From NCBI RefSeq assembly GCF_034190915.1, contig NW_026947499.1, forward strand, positions 1,673,950 to 1,737,949: a stretch of DNA of 64,000 nucleotides, given 5' to 3'. Of this stretch, positions 1 to 10,590 are shown in pieces (position 1 is the stretch's first letter; each line of letters opens with the position of its first letter). The notes under the pieces are model-generated. The model ran no database searches. It had not been told where the DNA came from and saw nothing but the letters and a program-made list of their open reading frames with translations. The DNA is from Cavia porcellus (taxonomy: Eukaryota > Chordata > Mammalia > Rodentia > Caviidae). The position numbers and the translations under genes were made by a program.

Positions 1-38
1 GTGTGTGTGTGTGTGTGAGATGGAGCTGTGCTCTGGTG

Positions 39-75
<37 letters not shown>

Positions 76-143
76 ATGGAGCTGTGCTCTGGTGCTGTGT
101 GTGTGTGTGTGTGTGAGATGGGAGCTGTGCTGTGTGCTGTGTG

Positions 144-176
<33 letters not shown>

Positions 177-423
177 ATGGAGCTGTGCTCTGGTGCTGTG
201 TGTGTGTGTGTGTGTGTGAGATGGAGCTGTGCTCTGGTGCTGTGTGTGTGTGTGTGTGTGTGTGTGAGATGGAGCTGTGCTGTGGTGCTGTGTGTGTGTG
301 TGTGTGTGTGAGATGGAGCTGTGCTGTGGTGCTGTGTGTGTGTGTGTGTGTGTGTGAGTGTGAGATGGAGGTGTGCTCTGGTGCTGTGTGTGTGTGTGTG
401 TGAGATGGAGCTGTGCTCTGGTG

Positions 424-456
<33 letters not shown>

Positions 457-509
457 ATGGAGGTGTGCTCTGGTGCTGTGTGTGTGTGAGATGGAGCTGT
501 GCTCTGGTG

Positions 510-544
<35 letters not shown>

Positions 545-823
545 ATGGAGCTGTGCTCTGGTGCTGTGTGTGTGTGTGAGATGGAGCTGTGCTGTGGTGC
601 TGTGTGTGTGTGTGTGTGTGTGTGTGTGAGATGGAGCTGTGCTCTGGTGCTGTGTGTGTGTGTGTGTGTGTGAGATGGAGCTGTGCTCTGGTGCTGTGTG
701 TGTGTGTGTGTGAGATGGAGCTGTGCTCTGGTGCTGTGTGGTGTGTGTGTGTGTGTGTGTGTGAGATGGAGCTGTGCTCTGGTGCTGTGGTGTGTGTGTG
801 TGAGATGGAGCTGTGCTGTGGTG

Positions 824-858
<35 letters not shown>

Positions 859-1185
859 ATGGAGCTGTGCTCTGGTGCTGTGTGTGTGTGTGTGTGTGTG
901 AGATGGAGCTGTGCTCTGGTGCTGTGTGTGTGTGTGTGTGTGAGATGGAGCTGTGCTCTGGTGCTGTGTGTGTGTGTGTGTGTGTGTGTGAGATGGAGCT
1001 GTGCTGTGGTGCTGTGTGTGTGTGTGTGTGTGAGATGGAGCTGTGCTGTCGTGCTGTGTGTGTGTGTGTGTGTGTGAGATGGAGGTGTGCTCTGGTGCTG
1101 TGTGTGTGTGTGTGTGAGATGGAGCTGTGCTGTGGTGCTGTGTGTGTGTGTGTGTGTGTGTGTGAGATGGAGCTGTGCTCTGGTG

Positions 1186-1224
<39 letters not shown>

Positions 1225-1285
1225 ATGGAGCTGTGCTGTGGTGCTGTGTGTGTGTGTGTGTGTGAGATGGAGCTGTGCTCTGGTG

Positions 1286-1326
<41 letters not shown>

Positions 1327-1494
1327 ATGGAGGTGTGCTCTGGTGCTGTGTGGTGTGTGTGTGAGATGGAGGTGTGCTCTGGTGCTGTGTGTGTGTGAGA
1401 TGGAGGTGTGCTCTGGTGCTGTGTGTGTGTGAGATGGAGCTGTGCTCTGGTGCTGTGTGTGTGTGTGTGTGTGAGATGGAGCTGTGCTCTGGTG

Positions 1495-1529
<35 letters not shown>

Positions 1530-1590
1530 ATGGAGCTGTGCTCTGGTGCTGTGTGTGTGTGTGTGTGTGAGATGGAGCTGTGCTGTGGTG

Positions 1591-1627
<37 letters not shown>

Positions 1628-1646
1628 ATGGAGCTGTGCTGTGGTG

Positions 1647-1683
<37 letters not shown>

Positions 1684-1744
1684 ATGGAGCTGTGCTCTGG
1701 TGCTGTGTGTGTGTGTGTGTGTGAGATGGAGCTGTGCTCTGGTG

Positions 1745-1781
<37 letters not shown>

Positions 1782-1886
1782 ATGGAGCTGTGCTCTGGTG
1801 CTGTGTGTGTGTGTGTGTGTGAGATGGAGCTGTGCTCTGGTGCTGTGTGTGTGTGTGTGTGTGTGAGATGGAGCTGTGCTCTCGTG

Positions 1887-1919
<33 letters not shown>

Positions 1920-2190
1920 ATGGAGCTGTGCTGTGGTGCTGTGTGTGTGTGTGTGTGTGTGAGATGGAGCTGTGCTGTGGTGCTGTGTGTGTGTGTGTGT
2001 GTGTGAGATGGAGGTGTGCTCTGGTGCTGTGTGTGTGTGTGTGTGAGATGGAGGTGTGCTCTGGTGCTGTGTGTGTGTGAGATGGAGGTGTGCTCTGGTG
2101 CTGTGTGTGTGTGTGTGTGTGTGTGTGAGATGGAGGTGTGCTCTGGTGCTGTGTGTGTGTGTGTGTGTGAGATGGAGCTGTGCTCTGGTG

Positions 2191-2227
<37 letters not shown>

Positions 2228-2280
2228 ATGGAGCTGTGCTCTGGTGCTGTGTGTGTGTGAGATGGAGCTGTGCTCTGGTG

Positions 2281-2319
<39 letters not shown>

Positions 2320-2475
2320 ATGGAGCTGTGCTCTGGTGCTGTGTGTGTGTGTGGTGTGTGAGATGGAGCTGTGCTGTGGTGCTGTGTGTGTGTGTGTGTG
2401 TGTGTGTGTGAGATGGAGCTGTGCTCTGGTGCTGTGTGTGTGTGTGTGTGTGTGAGATGGAGCTGTGCTCTGGTG

Positions 2476-2512
<37 letters not shown>

Positions 2513-2639
2513 ATGGAGGTGTGCTCTGGTGCTGTGTGTGTGTGTGTGTGAGATGGAGGTGTGCTCTGGTGCTGTGTGTGTGTGAGATGGAGGTGTGCTC
2601 TGGTGCTGTGTGTGTGTGAGATGGAGCTGTGCTGTGGTG

Positions 2640-2676
<37 letters not shown>

Positions 2677-3120
2677 ATGGAGGTGTGCTCTGGTGCTGTG
2701 TGTGTGTGTGTGTGAGATGGAGCTGTGCTGTGTTGCTGTTTGTGTGTGTGTGTGTGTGAGATGGAGCTGTGCTGTGGTGCTGTGTGTGTGTGTGTGTGTG
2801 AGATGGAGGTGTGCTCTGGTGCTGTGTGTGTGTGTGTGTGAGATGGAGCTGTGCTCTGGTGCTGTGTGTGTGTGAGATGGAGGTGTGCTCTGGTGCTGTG
2901 TGTGTGTGTGTGTGTGAGATGGAGCTGTGCTCTGGTGCTGTGTGTGTGTGTGTGTGTGTGAGATGGAGCTGTGCTCTGGTGCTGTGTGTGTGTGTGTGTG
3001 TGTGTGTGAGATGGAGCTGTGCTCTGGTGCTGTGTGTGTGTGTGTGTGTGTGAGATGGAGCTGTGCTCTGGTGCTGTGTGTGTGTGTGTGTGTGAGATGG
3101 AGCTGTGCTCTGGTGCTGTG

Positions 3121-3286
3121 TGTGTGTGAGATGGAGCTGTGTGCTCTGGTGCTGTGTGTGTGTGAGTGGAGGTGTGCTCTGGTGCGGTGTGTGTGTGGAG
3201 ATGGAGCTGTGCTCTGGTGCTGGAGTGTGTGTGATGGAGGTGTGCTCTGGTGCTGTGTGTGTGTGAGATGGAGCTGTGCTCTGGTG

Positions 3287-3318
<32 letters not shown>

Positions 3319-3515
3319 TGGAGCTGTGCTCTGGTGCTGTGTGTGTGTGAGATGGAGCTGTGCTCTGTGTGTGTGTGTGTGTGTGTGTGTGAGATGGAGC
3401 TGTGCTCTGGTGCTGTGTGTGTGTGTGTGTGTGTGAGATGGAGCTGTGCTCTGGTGCTGTGTGTGTGTGAGATGAGCTGTGCCTTGGTGCTGTGTGTGTG
3501 TGAGATGGAGCTGTG
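3121..3515. repeat. Degenerate zone within the array
   Basis: Units here are more damaged than on either side. There is an inserted GTG in the core at about 3138, GAGTGGAGG in place of GAGATGGAG at about 3175, TGCGGTG at 3184, GCTGGAGTG at about 3221, a core cut short after GTGCTCTGTG at 3360, and GAGATGAGC with a following TGCCTTGG at about 3472-3487. Clean canonical units resume after about 3530. It may mark an old junction between separately expanded sub-arrays, although assembly error in such a repeat would look similar. Confidence 0.7.
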
Positions 3516-5207
3516 CTCTGAGTGCTGTGTGTGTGTGTGTGTGTGTGAGATGGAGCTGTGCTCTGGTGCTGTGTGTGTGTGTGTGTGTGTGAGATGGAGC
3601 TGTGCTCTGGTGCTGGTGTGTGTGTGTGTGTGTGTGTGAGATGGAGCTGTGCTCTGGTGCTGTGTTGTGTGTGTGTGTGTGTGTGTGAGATGGAGCTGTG
3701 CTCTGGTGCTGTGTGTGTGTGTGTGTGTGTGAGATGGAGCTGTGCTCTGGTGCTGTGTGTGTGTGTGTGTGTGTGAGATGGAGCTGTGCTCTGGTGCTGT
3801 GTGTGTGTGTGTGTGTGTGTGAGATGGAGCTGTGCTCTGGTGCTGTGTGTGTGTGTGTGTGTGTGAGATGGAGCTGTGCTCTGGTGCTGTGTGTGTGTGT
3901 GTGTGTGAGATGGAGCTGTGCTCTGGTGCTGTGTGTGTGTGTGTGTGAGATGGAGCTGTGCTCTGGTGCTGTGTGTGTGTGTGTGTGTGTGTGAGATGGA
4001 GCTGTGCTCTGGTGCTGTGTGTGTGTGTGTGTGTGTGTGAGATGGAGCTGTGCTCTGGTGCTGTGTGTGTGTGTGTGTGTGTGAGATGGAGCTGTGCTCT
4101 GGTGCTGTGTGTGTGTGTGTGTGTGTGTGTGAGATGGAGCTGTGCTCTGGTGCTGTGTGTGTGTGTGTGTGTGTGAGATGGAGCTGTGCTCTGGTGCTGT
4201 GTGTGTGTGTGTGTGTGTGAGATGGAGGTGTGCTCTGGTGCTGTGTGTGTGTGTGTGTGTGAGATGGAGCTGTGCTCTGGTGCTGTGTGTGTGTGTGTGT
4301 GAGATGGAGCTGTGCTCTGGTGCTGTGTGTGTGTGTGTGTGTGTGAGATGGAGCTGTGCTCTGGTGCGGTGTGTGTGTGTGTGTGTGTGTGAGATGGAGC
4401 TGTGCTCTGGTGCTGTGTGTGTGGTGTGTGTGAGATGGAGCTGTGCTCTGGTGCTGTGTGTGTGTGTGTGTGTGTGAGATGGAGCTGTGCTCTGGTGCTG
4501 TGTGTGTGTGTGTGTGTGTGTGAGATGGAGCTGTGCTCTGGTGCTGTGTGGTGTGTTGTGTGTGTGAGATGGGATGTGCTCTGGTGCGTGTGTGTGTGTG
4601 TGTGTGTGAGATGGAGCTGTGCTCTGGTGCTGTGTGTGTGTGTGTGTGTGTGAGATGGAGCTGTGCTCTGGTGCTGTGTGTGTGTGTGTGTGTGTGAGAT
4701 GGAGCTGTGCTCTGGTGCTGTGTGTGTGTGTGTGTGTGTGTGAGATGGAGCTGTGCTCTGGTGCTGTGTGTGTGTGTGTGTGTGTGAGATGGAGCTGTGC
4801 TCTGGTGCTGTGTGTGTGTGTGTGTGTGTGAGATGGAGCTGTGCTCTGGTGCTGTGTGTGTGTGTGTGTGTGTGAATGGAGCTGTGCTCTGGTGCTGTGT
4901 GTGTGTGTGTGTGTGTGAGATGGAGCTGTGCTCTGGTGCTGTGTGTGTGTGTGTGTGTGTGTGAGATGGAGCTGTGCTCTGGTGCTGTGTGTGTGTGTGT
5001 GTGTGAGATGGAGCTGTGCTCTGGTGCTGTGTGTGTGTGTGTGTGTGAGATGGAGCTGTGCTCTGGTGCTGTGGTGTGTGTGTGAGATGGAGCTGTGCTC
5101 TGGTGCTGTGTGTGTGTGAGATGGAGCTGTGCTCTGGTGCTGTGTGTGTGTGAGATGGAGGTGTGCTCTGGTGCTGTGTGTGTGTGAGATGGAGCTGTGC
5201 TCTGGTG

Positions 5208-5239
<32 letters not shown>

Positions 5240-5644
5240 TGGAGCTGTGCTCTGGTGCTGTGTGTGTGTGAGATGGAGCTGTGCTCTGGTGCTGTGTGTG
5301 TGTGTGTGTGTGTGAGATGGAGCTGTGCTCTGGTGCTGTGTGTGTGTGTGTGTGGTGTGAGATGGAGGTGTGCTCTGGTGCTGGTGTGTGTGTGAGATGG
5401 AGCTGTGCCCTTGGTGCTGTTGTGTGTGTGTGTGTGAGATGGAGCTGTGCTCTGGTGCTGTGTGTGTGTGTGTGTGTGTGAGATGGAGCTGTGCTCTGGT
5501 GCTGTGTGTGTGTGTATGTGTGTGTGAGATGGAGCTGTGCTCTGGTGCTGTGTGTGTGTGTGTGTGTGTGAGATGGAGCTGTGCTCTGGTGCTGTGTGTG
5601 TGTGGTGTGTGTGTGTGTGTGTGAGATGGAGCTGTGCTCTGGTG

Positions 5645-5677
<33 letters not shown>

Positions 5678-7021
5678 ATGGAGCTGTGCTCTGGTGCTGT
5701 GTGTGTGTGTGTGTGTGTGAGATGGAGGTGTGCTCTGGTGCTGTGTGTGTGTGTGTGTGTGTGTGTTGTGTGAGATGGAGCTGTGCTCTGGTGCTGTGTG
5801 TGTGTGTGTGTGTGTGTGTGAGATGGAGCTGTGCTCTGGTGCTGTGTGTGTGTGTGTGTGAGATGGAGCTGTGCTCTGGTGCTGTGTGTGTGTGTGTGTG
5901 TGAGATGGAGGTGTGCTCTGGTGCTGTGTGTGTGTGTGTGTGTGTGTGTGAGATGGAGCTGTGCTCTGGTGCTGTGTGTGTGTGTGTGTGTGTGTGTGAG
6001 ATGGAGCTGTGCTCTGGTGCTGTGTGTGTGTGTGTGTGTGTGAGATGGAGCTGTGCTCTGGTGCTGTGTGTGTGTGTGTGTGTGTGTGTGTGAGATGGAG
6101 CTGTGCTCTGGTGCTGTGTGTGTGTGTGTGTGTGTGAGATGGAGCTGTGCTCTGGTGCTGTGTGTGTGTGTGTGTGTGAGATGGAGCTGTGCTCTGGTGC
6201 TGTGTGTGTGTGAGATGGAGGTGTGCTCTGGTGCTGTGTGTGTGTGAGATGGAGGTGTGCTCTGGTGCTGTGTGTGTGTGAGATGGAGGTGTGCTCTGGT
6301 GCTGTGTGTGTGTGTGTGTGTGTGAGATGGAGCTGTGCTCTGGTGCTGTGTGTGTGTGAGATGGAGCTGTGCTCTGGTGCTGTGTGTGTGTGTGTGTGTG
6401 TGAGATGGAGCTGTGCTCTGGTGCTGTGTGTGTGTGAGATGGAGCTGTGCTCTGGTGCTGTGTGTGTGTGTGTGTGTGAGATGGAGCTGTGCTCTGGTGC
6501 TGTGTGTGTGTGTGTGTGTGTGAGATGGAGCTGTGCTCTGGTGCTGTGTGTGTGTGTGTGTGAGATGGAGGTGTGCTCTGGTGCTGTGTGTGTGTGAGAT
6601 GGAGCTGTGCTCTGGTGCTGTGTGTGTGTGTGTGTGTGTGTGAGATGGAGCTGTGCTCTGGTGCTGTGTGTGTGAGATGGAGGTGTGCTCTGGTGCTGTG
6701 TGTGTGTGAGATGGAGGTGTGCTCTGGTGCTGTGTGTGTGTGTGTGTGTGTGTGAGATGGAGGTGTGCTCTGGTGCTGTGTGTGTGTGAGATGGAGCTGT
6801 GCTCTGGTGCTGTGTGTGTGTGTGTGTGTGTGAGATGGAGGTGTGCTCTGGTGCTGTGTGTGTGAGATGGAGGTGTGCTCTGGTGCTGTGTGTGTGTGAG
6901 ATGGAGGTGTGCTCTGGTGCTGTGTGTGTGTGAGATGGAGGTGTGCTCTGGTGCTGTGTGTGTGTGAGATGGAGCTGTGCTCTGGTGCTGTGTGTGTGTG
7001 AGATGGAGGTGTGCTCTGGTG

Positions 7022-7053
7022 CTGTGTGTGTGAGATAGAGCTGTGCTCTGGTG

Positions 7054-7085
<32 letters not shown>

Positions 7086-7405
7086 TGGAGCTGTGCTCTG
7101 GTGCTGTGTGTGTGTGTGTGTGTGAGATGGAGGTGTGCTCTGGTGCTGTGTGTGTGTGAGATGGAGGTGTGCTCTGGTGCTATGTGTTTGTGAGATGGAG
7201 CTGTGCTCTGGTGCTGTGTGTGTGTGTGTGTGTGTGTGAGATGGAGGTGTGCTCTGGTGCTGTGTGTGTGAGATGGAGGTGTGCTCTGGTGCTGTGTGTG
7301 TGTGAGATGGAGGTGTGCTCTGGTGCTGTGTGTGTGTGTGTGTGTGTGTGAGATGGAGGTGTGCTCTGGTGCTGTGTGTGTGTGAGATGGAGCTGTGCTC
7401 TGGTG

Positions 7406-7439
<34 letters not shown>

Positions 7440-7499
7440 TGGAGCTGTGCTCTGGTGCTGTGTGTGTGTGTGTGTGTGAGATGGAGCTGTGCTCTGGTG

Positions 7500-7533
<34 letters not shown>

Positions 7534-7560
7534 TGGAGCTGTGCTCTGGTGCTGTGTGTG
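7022..7560. repeat. Left copy of a higher-order duplication inside the array
   Basis: Two rare markers occur here in order: a core with GAGATAGAG (7032) and a junction reading TATGTGTTTGTG (7181). The same two markers recur at 9062 and 9211, both offset by exactly 2,030 bp, with the same order of core variants between and after them. A few GT runs differ by 2 nt. This shows block duplication on top of single-unit expansion. The ends of the duplicated block are approximate. Confidence 0.85.
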
Positions 7561-8343
7561 TGTGAGATGGAGCTGTGCTCTGGTGCTGTGTGTGTGTGTG
7601 TGTGTGTGTGAGATGGAGGTGTGCTCTGGTGCTGTGTGTGTGTGTGTGTGTGAGATGGAGGTGTGCTCTGGTGCTGTGTGTGTGTGTGAGATGGAGCTGT
7701 GCTCTGGTGCTGTGTGTGTGTGTGTGTGTGTGTGAGATGGAGGTGTGCTCTGGTGCTGTGTGTGTGTGTGTGTGTGAGATGGAGGTGTGCTCTGGTGCTG
7801 TGTGTGTGTGAGATGGAGCTGTGCTCTGGTGCTGTGTGTGTGTGTGAGATGGAGCTGTGCTCTGGTGCTGTGTGTGTGTGTGAGATGGAGCTGTGCTCTG
7901 GTGCTGTGTGTGTGTGTGTGTGTGTGTGAGATGGAGGTGTGCTCTGGTGCTGTGTGTGTGTGTGTGTGTGAGATGGAGGTGTGCTCTGGTGCTGTGTGTG
8001 TGTGAGATGGAGGTGTGCTCTGGTGCTGTGTGTGTGTGTGTGTGTGTGTGAGATGGAGGTGTGCTCTGGTGCTGTGTGTGTGTGAGATGGAGCTGTGCTC
8101 TGGTGCTGTGTGTGTGTGTGTGTGTGTGTGAGATGGAGGTGTGCTCTGGTGCTGTGTGTGTGAGATGGAGGTGTGCTCTGGTGCTGTGTGTGTGTGAGAT
8201 GGAGGTGTGCTCTGGTGCTGTGTGTGTGTGTGTGTGTGTGTGAGATGGAGGTGTGCTCTGGTGCTGTGTGTGTGTGTGTGAGATGGAGCTGTGCTCTGGT
8301 GCTGTGTGTGTGTGTGTGTGTGAGATGGAGCTGTGCTCTGCTG

Positions 8344-8378
<35 letters not shown>

Positions 8379-8599
8379 ATGGAGCTGTGCTCTGGTGCTG
8401 TGTGTGTGTGAGATGGAGGTGTGCTCTGGTGCTGTGTGTGTGTGTGTGTGAGATGGAGCTGTGCTCTGGTGCTGTGTGTGTGTGTGTGTGTGTGTGAGAT
8501 GGAGGTGTGCTCTGGTGCTGTGTGTGTGTGTGTGTGAGATGGAGCTGTGCTCTGGTGCTGTGTGTGTGTGTGTGTGTGAGATGGAGCTGTGCTCTGCTG

Positions 8600-8636
<37 letters not shown>

Positions 8637-8819
8637 ATGGAGCTGTGCTCTGGTGCTGTGTGTGTGTGTGAGATGGAGGTGTGCTCTGGTGCTGTGTGTG
8701 TGTGTGTGTGTGTGAGATGGAGGTGTGCTCTGGTGCTGTGTGTGTGTGTGTGTGAGATGGAGCTGTGCTCTGGTGCTGTGTGTGTGTGTGTGTGTGTGAG
8801 ATGGAGCTGTGCTCTGCTG

Positions 8820-8854
<35 letters not shown>

Positions 8855-9051
8855 ATGGAGCTGTGCTCTGGTGCTGTGTGTGTGTGAGATGGAGCTGTGC
8901 TCTGGTGCTGTGTGTGTGTGTGTGTGTGTGAGATGGAGGTGTGCTCTGGTGCTGTGTGTGTGAGATGGAGGTGTGCTCTGGTGCTGTGTGTGTGTGAGAT
9001 GGAGGTGTGCTCTGGTGCTGTGTGTGTGTGAGATGGAGGTGTGCTCTGGTG

Positions 9052-9083
9052 CTGTGTGTGTGAGATAGAGCTGTGCTCTGGTG

Positions 9084-9115
<32 letters not shown>

Positions 9116-9433
9116 TGGAGCTGTGCTCTGGTGCTGTGTGTGTGTGTGTGTGTGAGATGGAGGTGTGCTCTGGTGCTGTGTGTGTGTGAGATGGAGGTGT
9201 GCTCTGGTGCTATGTGTTTGTGAGATGGAGCTGTGCTCTGGTGCTGTGTGTGTGTGTGTGTGTGTGAGATGGAGGTGTGCTCTGGTGCTGTGTGTGTGAG
9301 ATGGAGGTGTGCTCTGGTGCTGTGTGTGTGTGAGATGGAGGTGTGCTCTGGTGCTGTGTGTGTGTGTGTGTGTGTGTGAGATGGAGGTGTGCTCTGGTGC
9401 TGTGTGTGTGTGAGATGGAGCTGTGCTCTGGTG

Positions 9434-9465
<32 letters not shown>

Positions 9466-9525
9466 TGGAGCTGTGCTCTGGTGCTGTGTGTGTGTGTGTG
9501 TGTGAGATGGAGCTGTGCTCTGGTG

Positions 9526-9559
<34 letters not shown>

Positions 9560-9588
9560 TGGAGCTGTGCTCTGGTGCTGTGTGTGTG
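9052..9588. repeat. Right copy of the 2,030-bp-spaced duplication
   Basis: Partner of the block at 7022-7560. It carries the GAGATAGAG core at 9062 and TATGTGTTTGTG at 9211. The first marker interval (149 bp) is identical in both copies. After the second marker the first GT run is 2 nt shorter than in the left copy, the type of change expected from replication slippage after a block duplication or unequal crossover. Confidence 0.85.
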
Positions 9589-10380
9589 TGTGTGTGTGAG
9601 ATGGAGGTGTGCTCTGGTGCTGTGTGTGTGTGAGATGGAGCTGTGCTCTGGTGCTGTGTGTGTGTGTGAGATGGAGCTGTGCTCTGGTGCTGTGTGTGTG
9701 TGTGTGTGTGTGTGAGATGGAGGTGTGCTCTGGTGCTGTGTGTGTGTGTGTGTGTGAGATGGAGGTGTGCTCTGGTGCTGTGTGTGTGTGAGATGGAGCT
9801 GTGCTCTGGTGCTGTGTGTGTGTGAGATGGAGCTGTGCTCTGGTGCTGTGTGTGTGTGAGATGGAGCTGTGCTCTGGTGCTGTGTGTGTGTGAGATGGAG
9901 CTGTGCTCTGGTGCTGTGTGTGTGTGTGTGTGTGTGTGTGAGATGGAGCTGTGCTCTGGTGCTGTGTGTGTGTGAGATGGAGCTGTGCTCTGGTGCTGTG
10001 TGTGTGTGTGTGTGTGTGAGTTGGAGCTGTGCTCTGGTGCTGTGTGTGTGTGTGTGTGTGTGTGTGAGATGGAGCTGTGCTGTGGTGCTGTGTGTGTGTG
10101 AGATGGAGCTGTGCTCTGGTGCTGTGTGTGTGAGATGGAGCTGTGCCCTTGGTGCTGTGTGTGTGTGAGATGGAGCTGTGCTGTGGTGCTGTGTGTGTGT
10201 GTGTGTGAGATGGAGCTGTGCTCTGGTGCTGTGTGTGTGTGAGATGGAGCTGTGCTCTGGTGCTGTGTGTGTGTGTGTGTGTGTGAGATGGAGCTGTGCC
10301 CTTGGTGCTGTGTGTGTGTGAGATGGAGCTGTGCCCTTGGTGCTGTGTGTGTGTGAGATGGAGCTGTGCTCTGGTGCTGG

Positions 10381-10590
10381 GTCTGGCCCATTCCCCTTCC
10401 TCTGGTCTCCATCCCCTGCTCTGCTGCCTGCTGCCCTGAGCCGGGCAGCCCTGCTCCCCGTGCCCATCTGCCGTGGAGATGGGCTGACCATGGACTGAAT
10501 CCTCTGAACCCCTGAGCCAAGTCAAGCTCCCCTCTTTAAGGTGGCGTCAGCTGTTTGGTCCCAGCAGTGAGAGCGCCGAGCAGTCCCCTG
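10381..10590 (+). mobile_element. Probable 3' part of an old MaLR-type LTR at the array's right edge
   Basis: The array ends in unique sequence that contains, in order, ATGGACTGAATCCTCTGAAC, CCTGAGCCAAG, a CTTTAAGG stretch and TTTGGTCCCAGCAGTGAGAG. This order (GGACTGAAACCTC, GTGAGCC, AATAAA-type tail, TTGGTCACAGCAGTGAAAA) is what I know from the 3' end of MaLR-like LTRs. A similar element lies at 63,661. No internal retroviral coding sequence is visible, so this is a solo, decayed LTR. Subfamily cannot be named without a repeat library. Confidence 0.5.

Larger units (their letters stand above)
1..10380. repeat. 10.4-kb compound minisatellite: 24-nt core plus (GT)n spacers
   Basis: The whole stretch is a head-to-tail array. 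Each unit is a 24-nt core (example at 17-40, beginning GAGATGGAG and ending TCTGGTGCT) followed by a (GT)n run of roughly 8 to 40 nt. Units therefore vary from about 32 to 60 bp, and by sampling lines I estimate some 250-300 units. Common core variants are GGAGGTGTG for GGAGCTGTG, GCTGTGGTGC for GCTCTGGTGC, a rarer GCTCTGCTGC (about 8335, 8591, 8811), and a TGCCCTTGG form (about 5407, 10146, 10299, 10332). The array runs off the left edge, so its true length is unknown. The alternating GT runs are classic Z-DNA-prone sequence. I see no gene in it. The reading frames that stay open are a by-product of the repeat. Confidence 0.97.

Noticed and set aside
1..10380. Dozens of + strand frames rich in Cys-Val across the array
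   Set aside because: They arise because GT runs read as Val-Cys and end wherever the frame reaches TGA in GTGTGAGATGG. Not genes.
1..10380. CRISPR-like repeat-spacer appearance
   Set aside because: The intervals between cores are all (GT)n, not unique spacers, and the rest of the window is mammalian.
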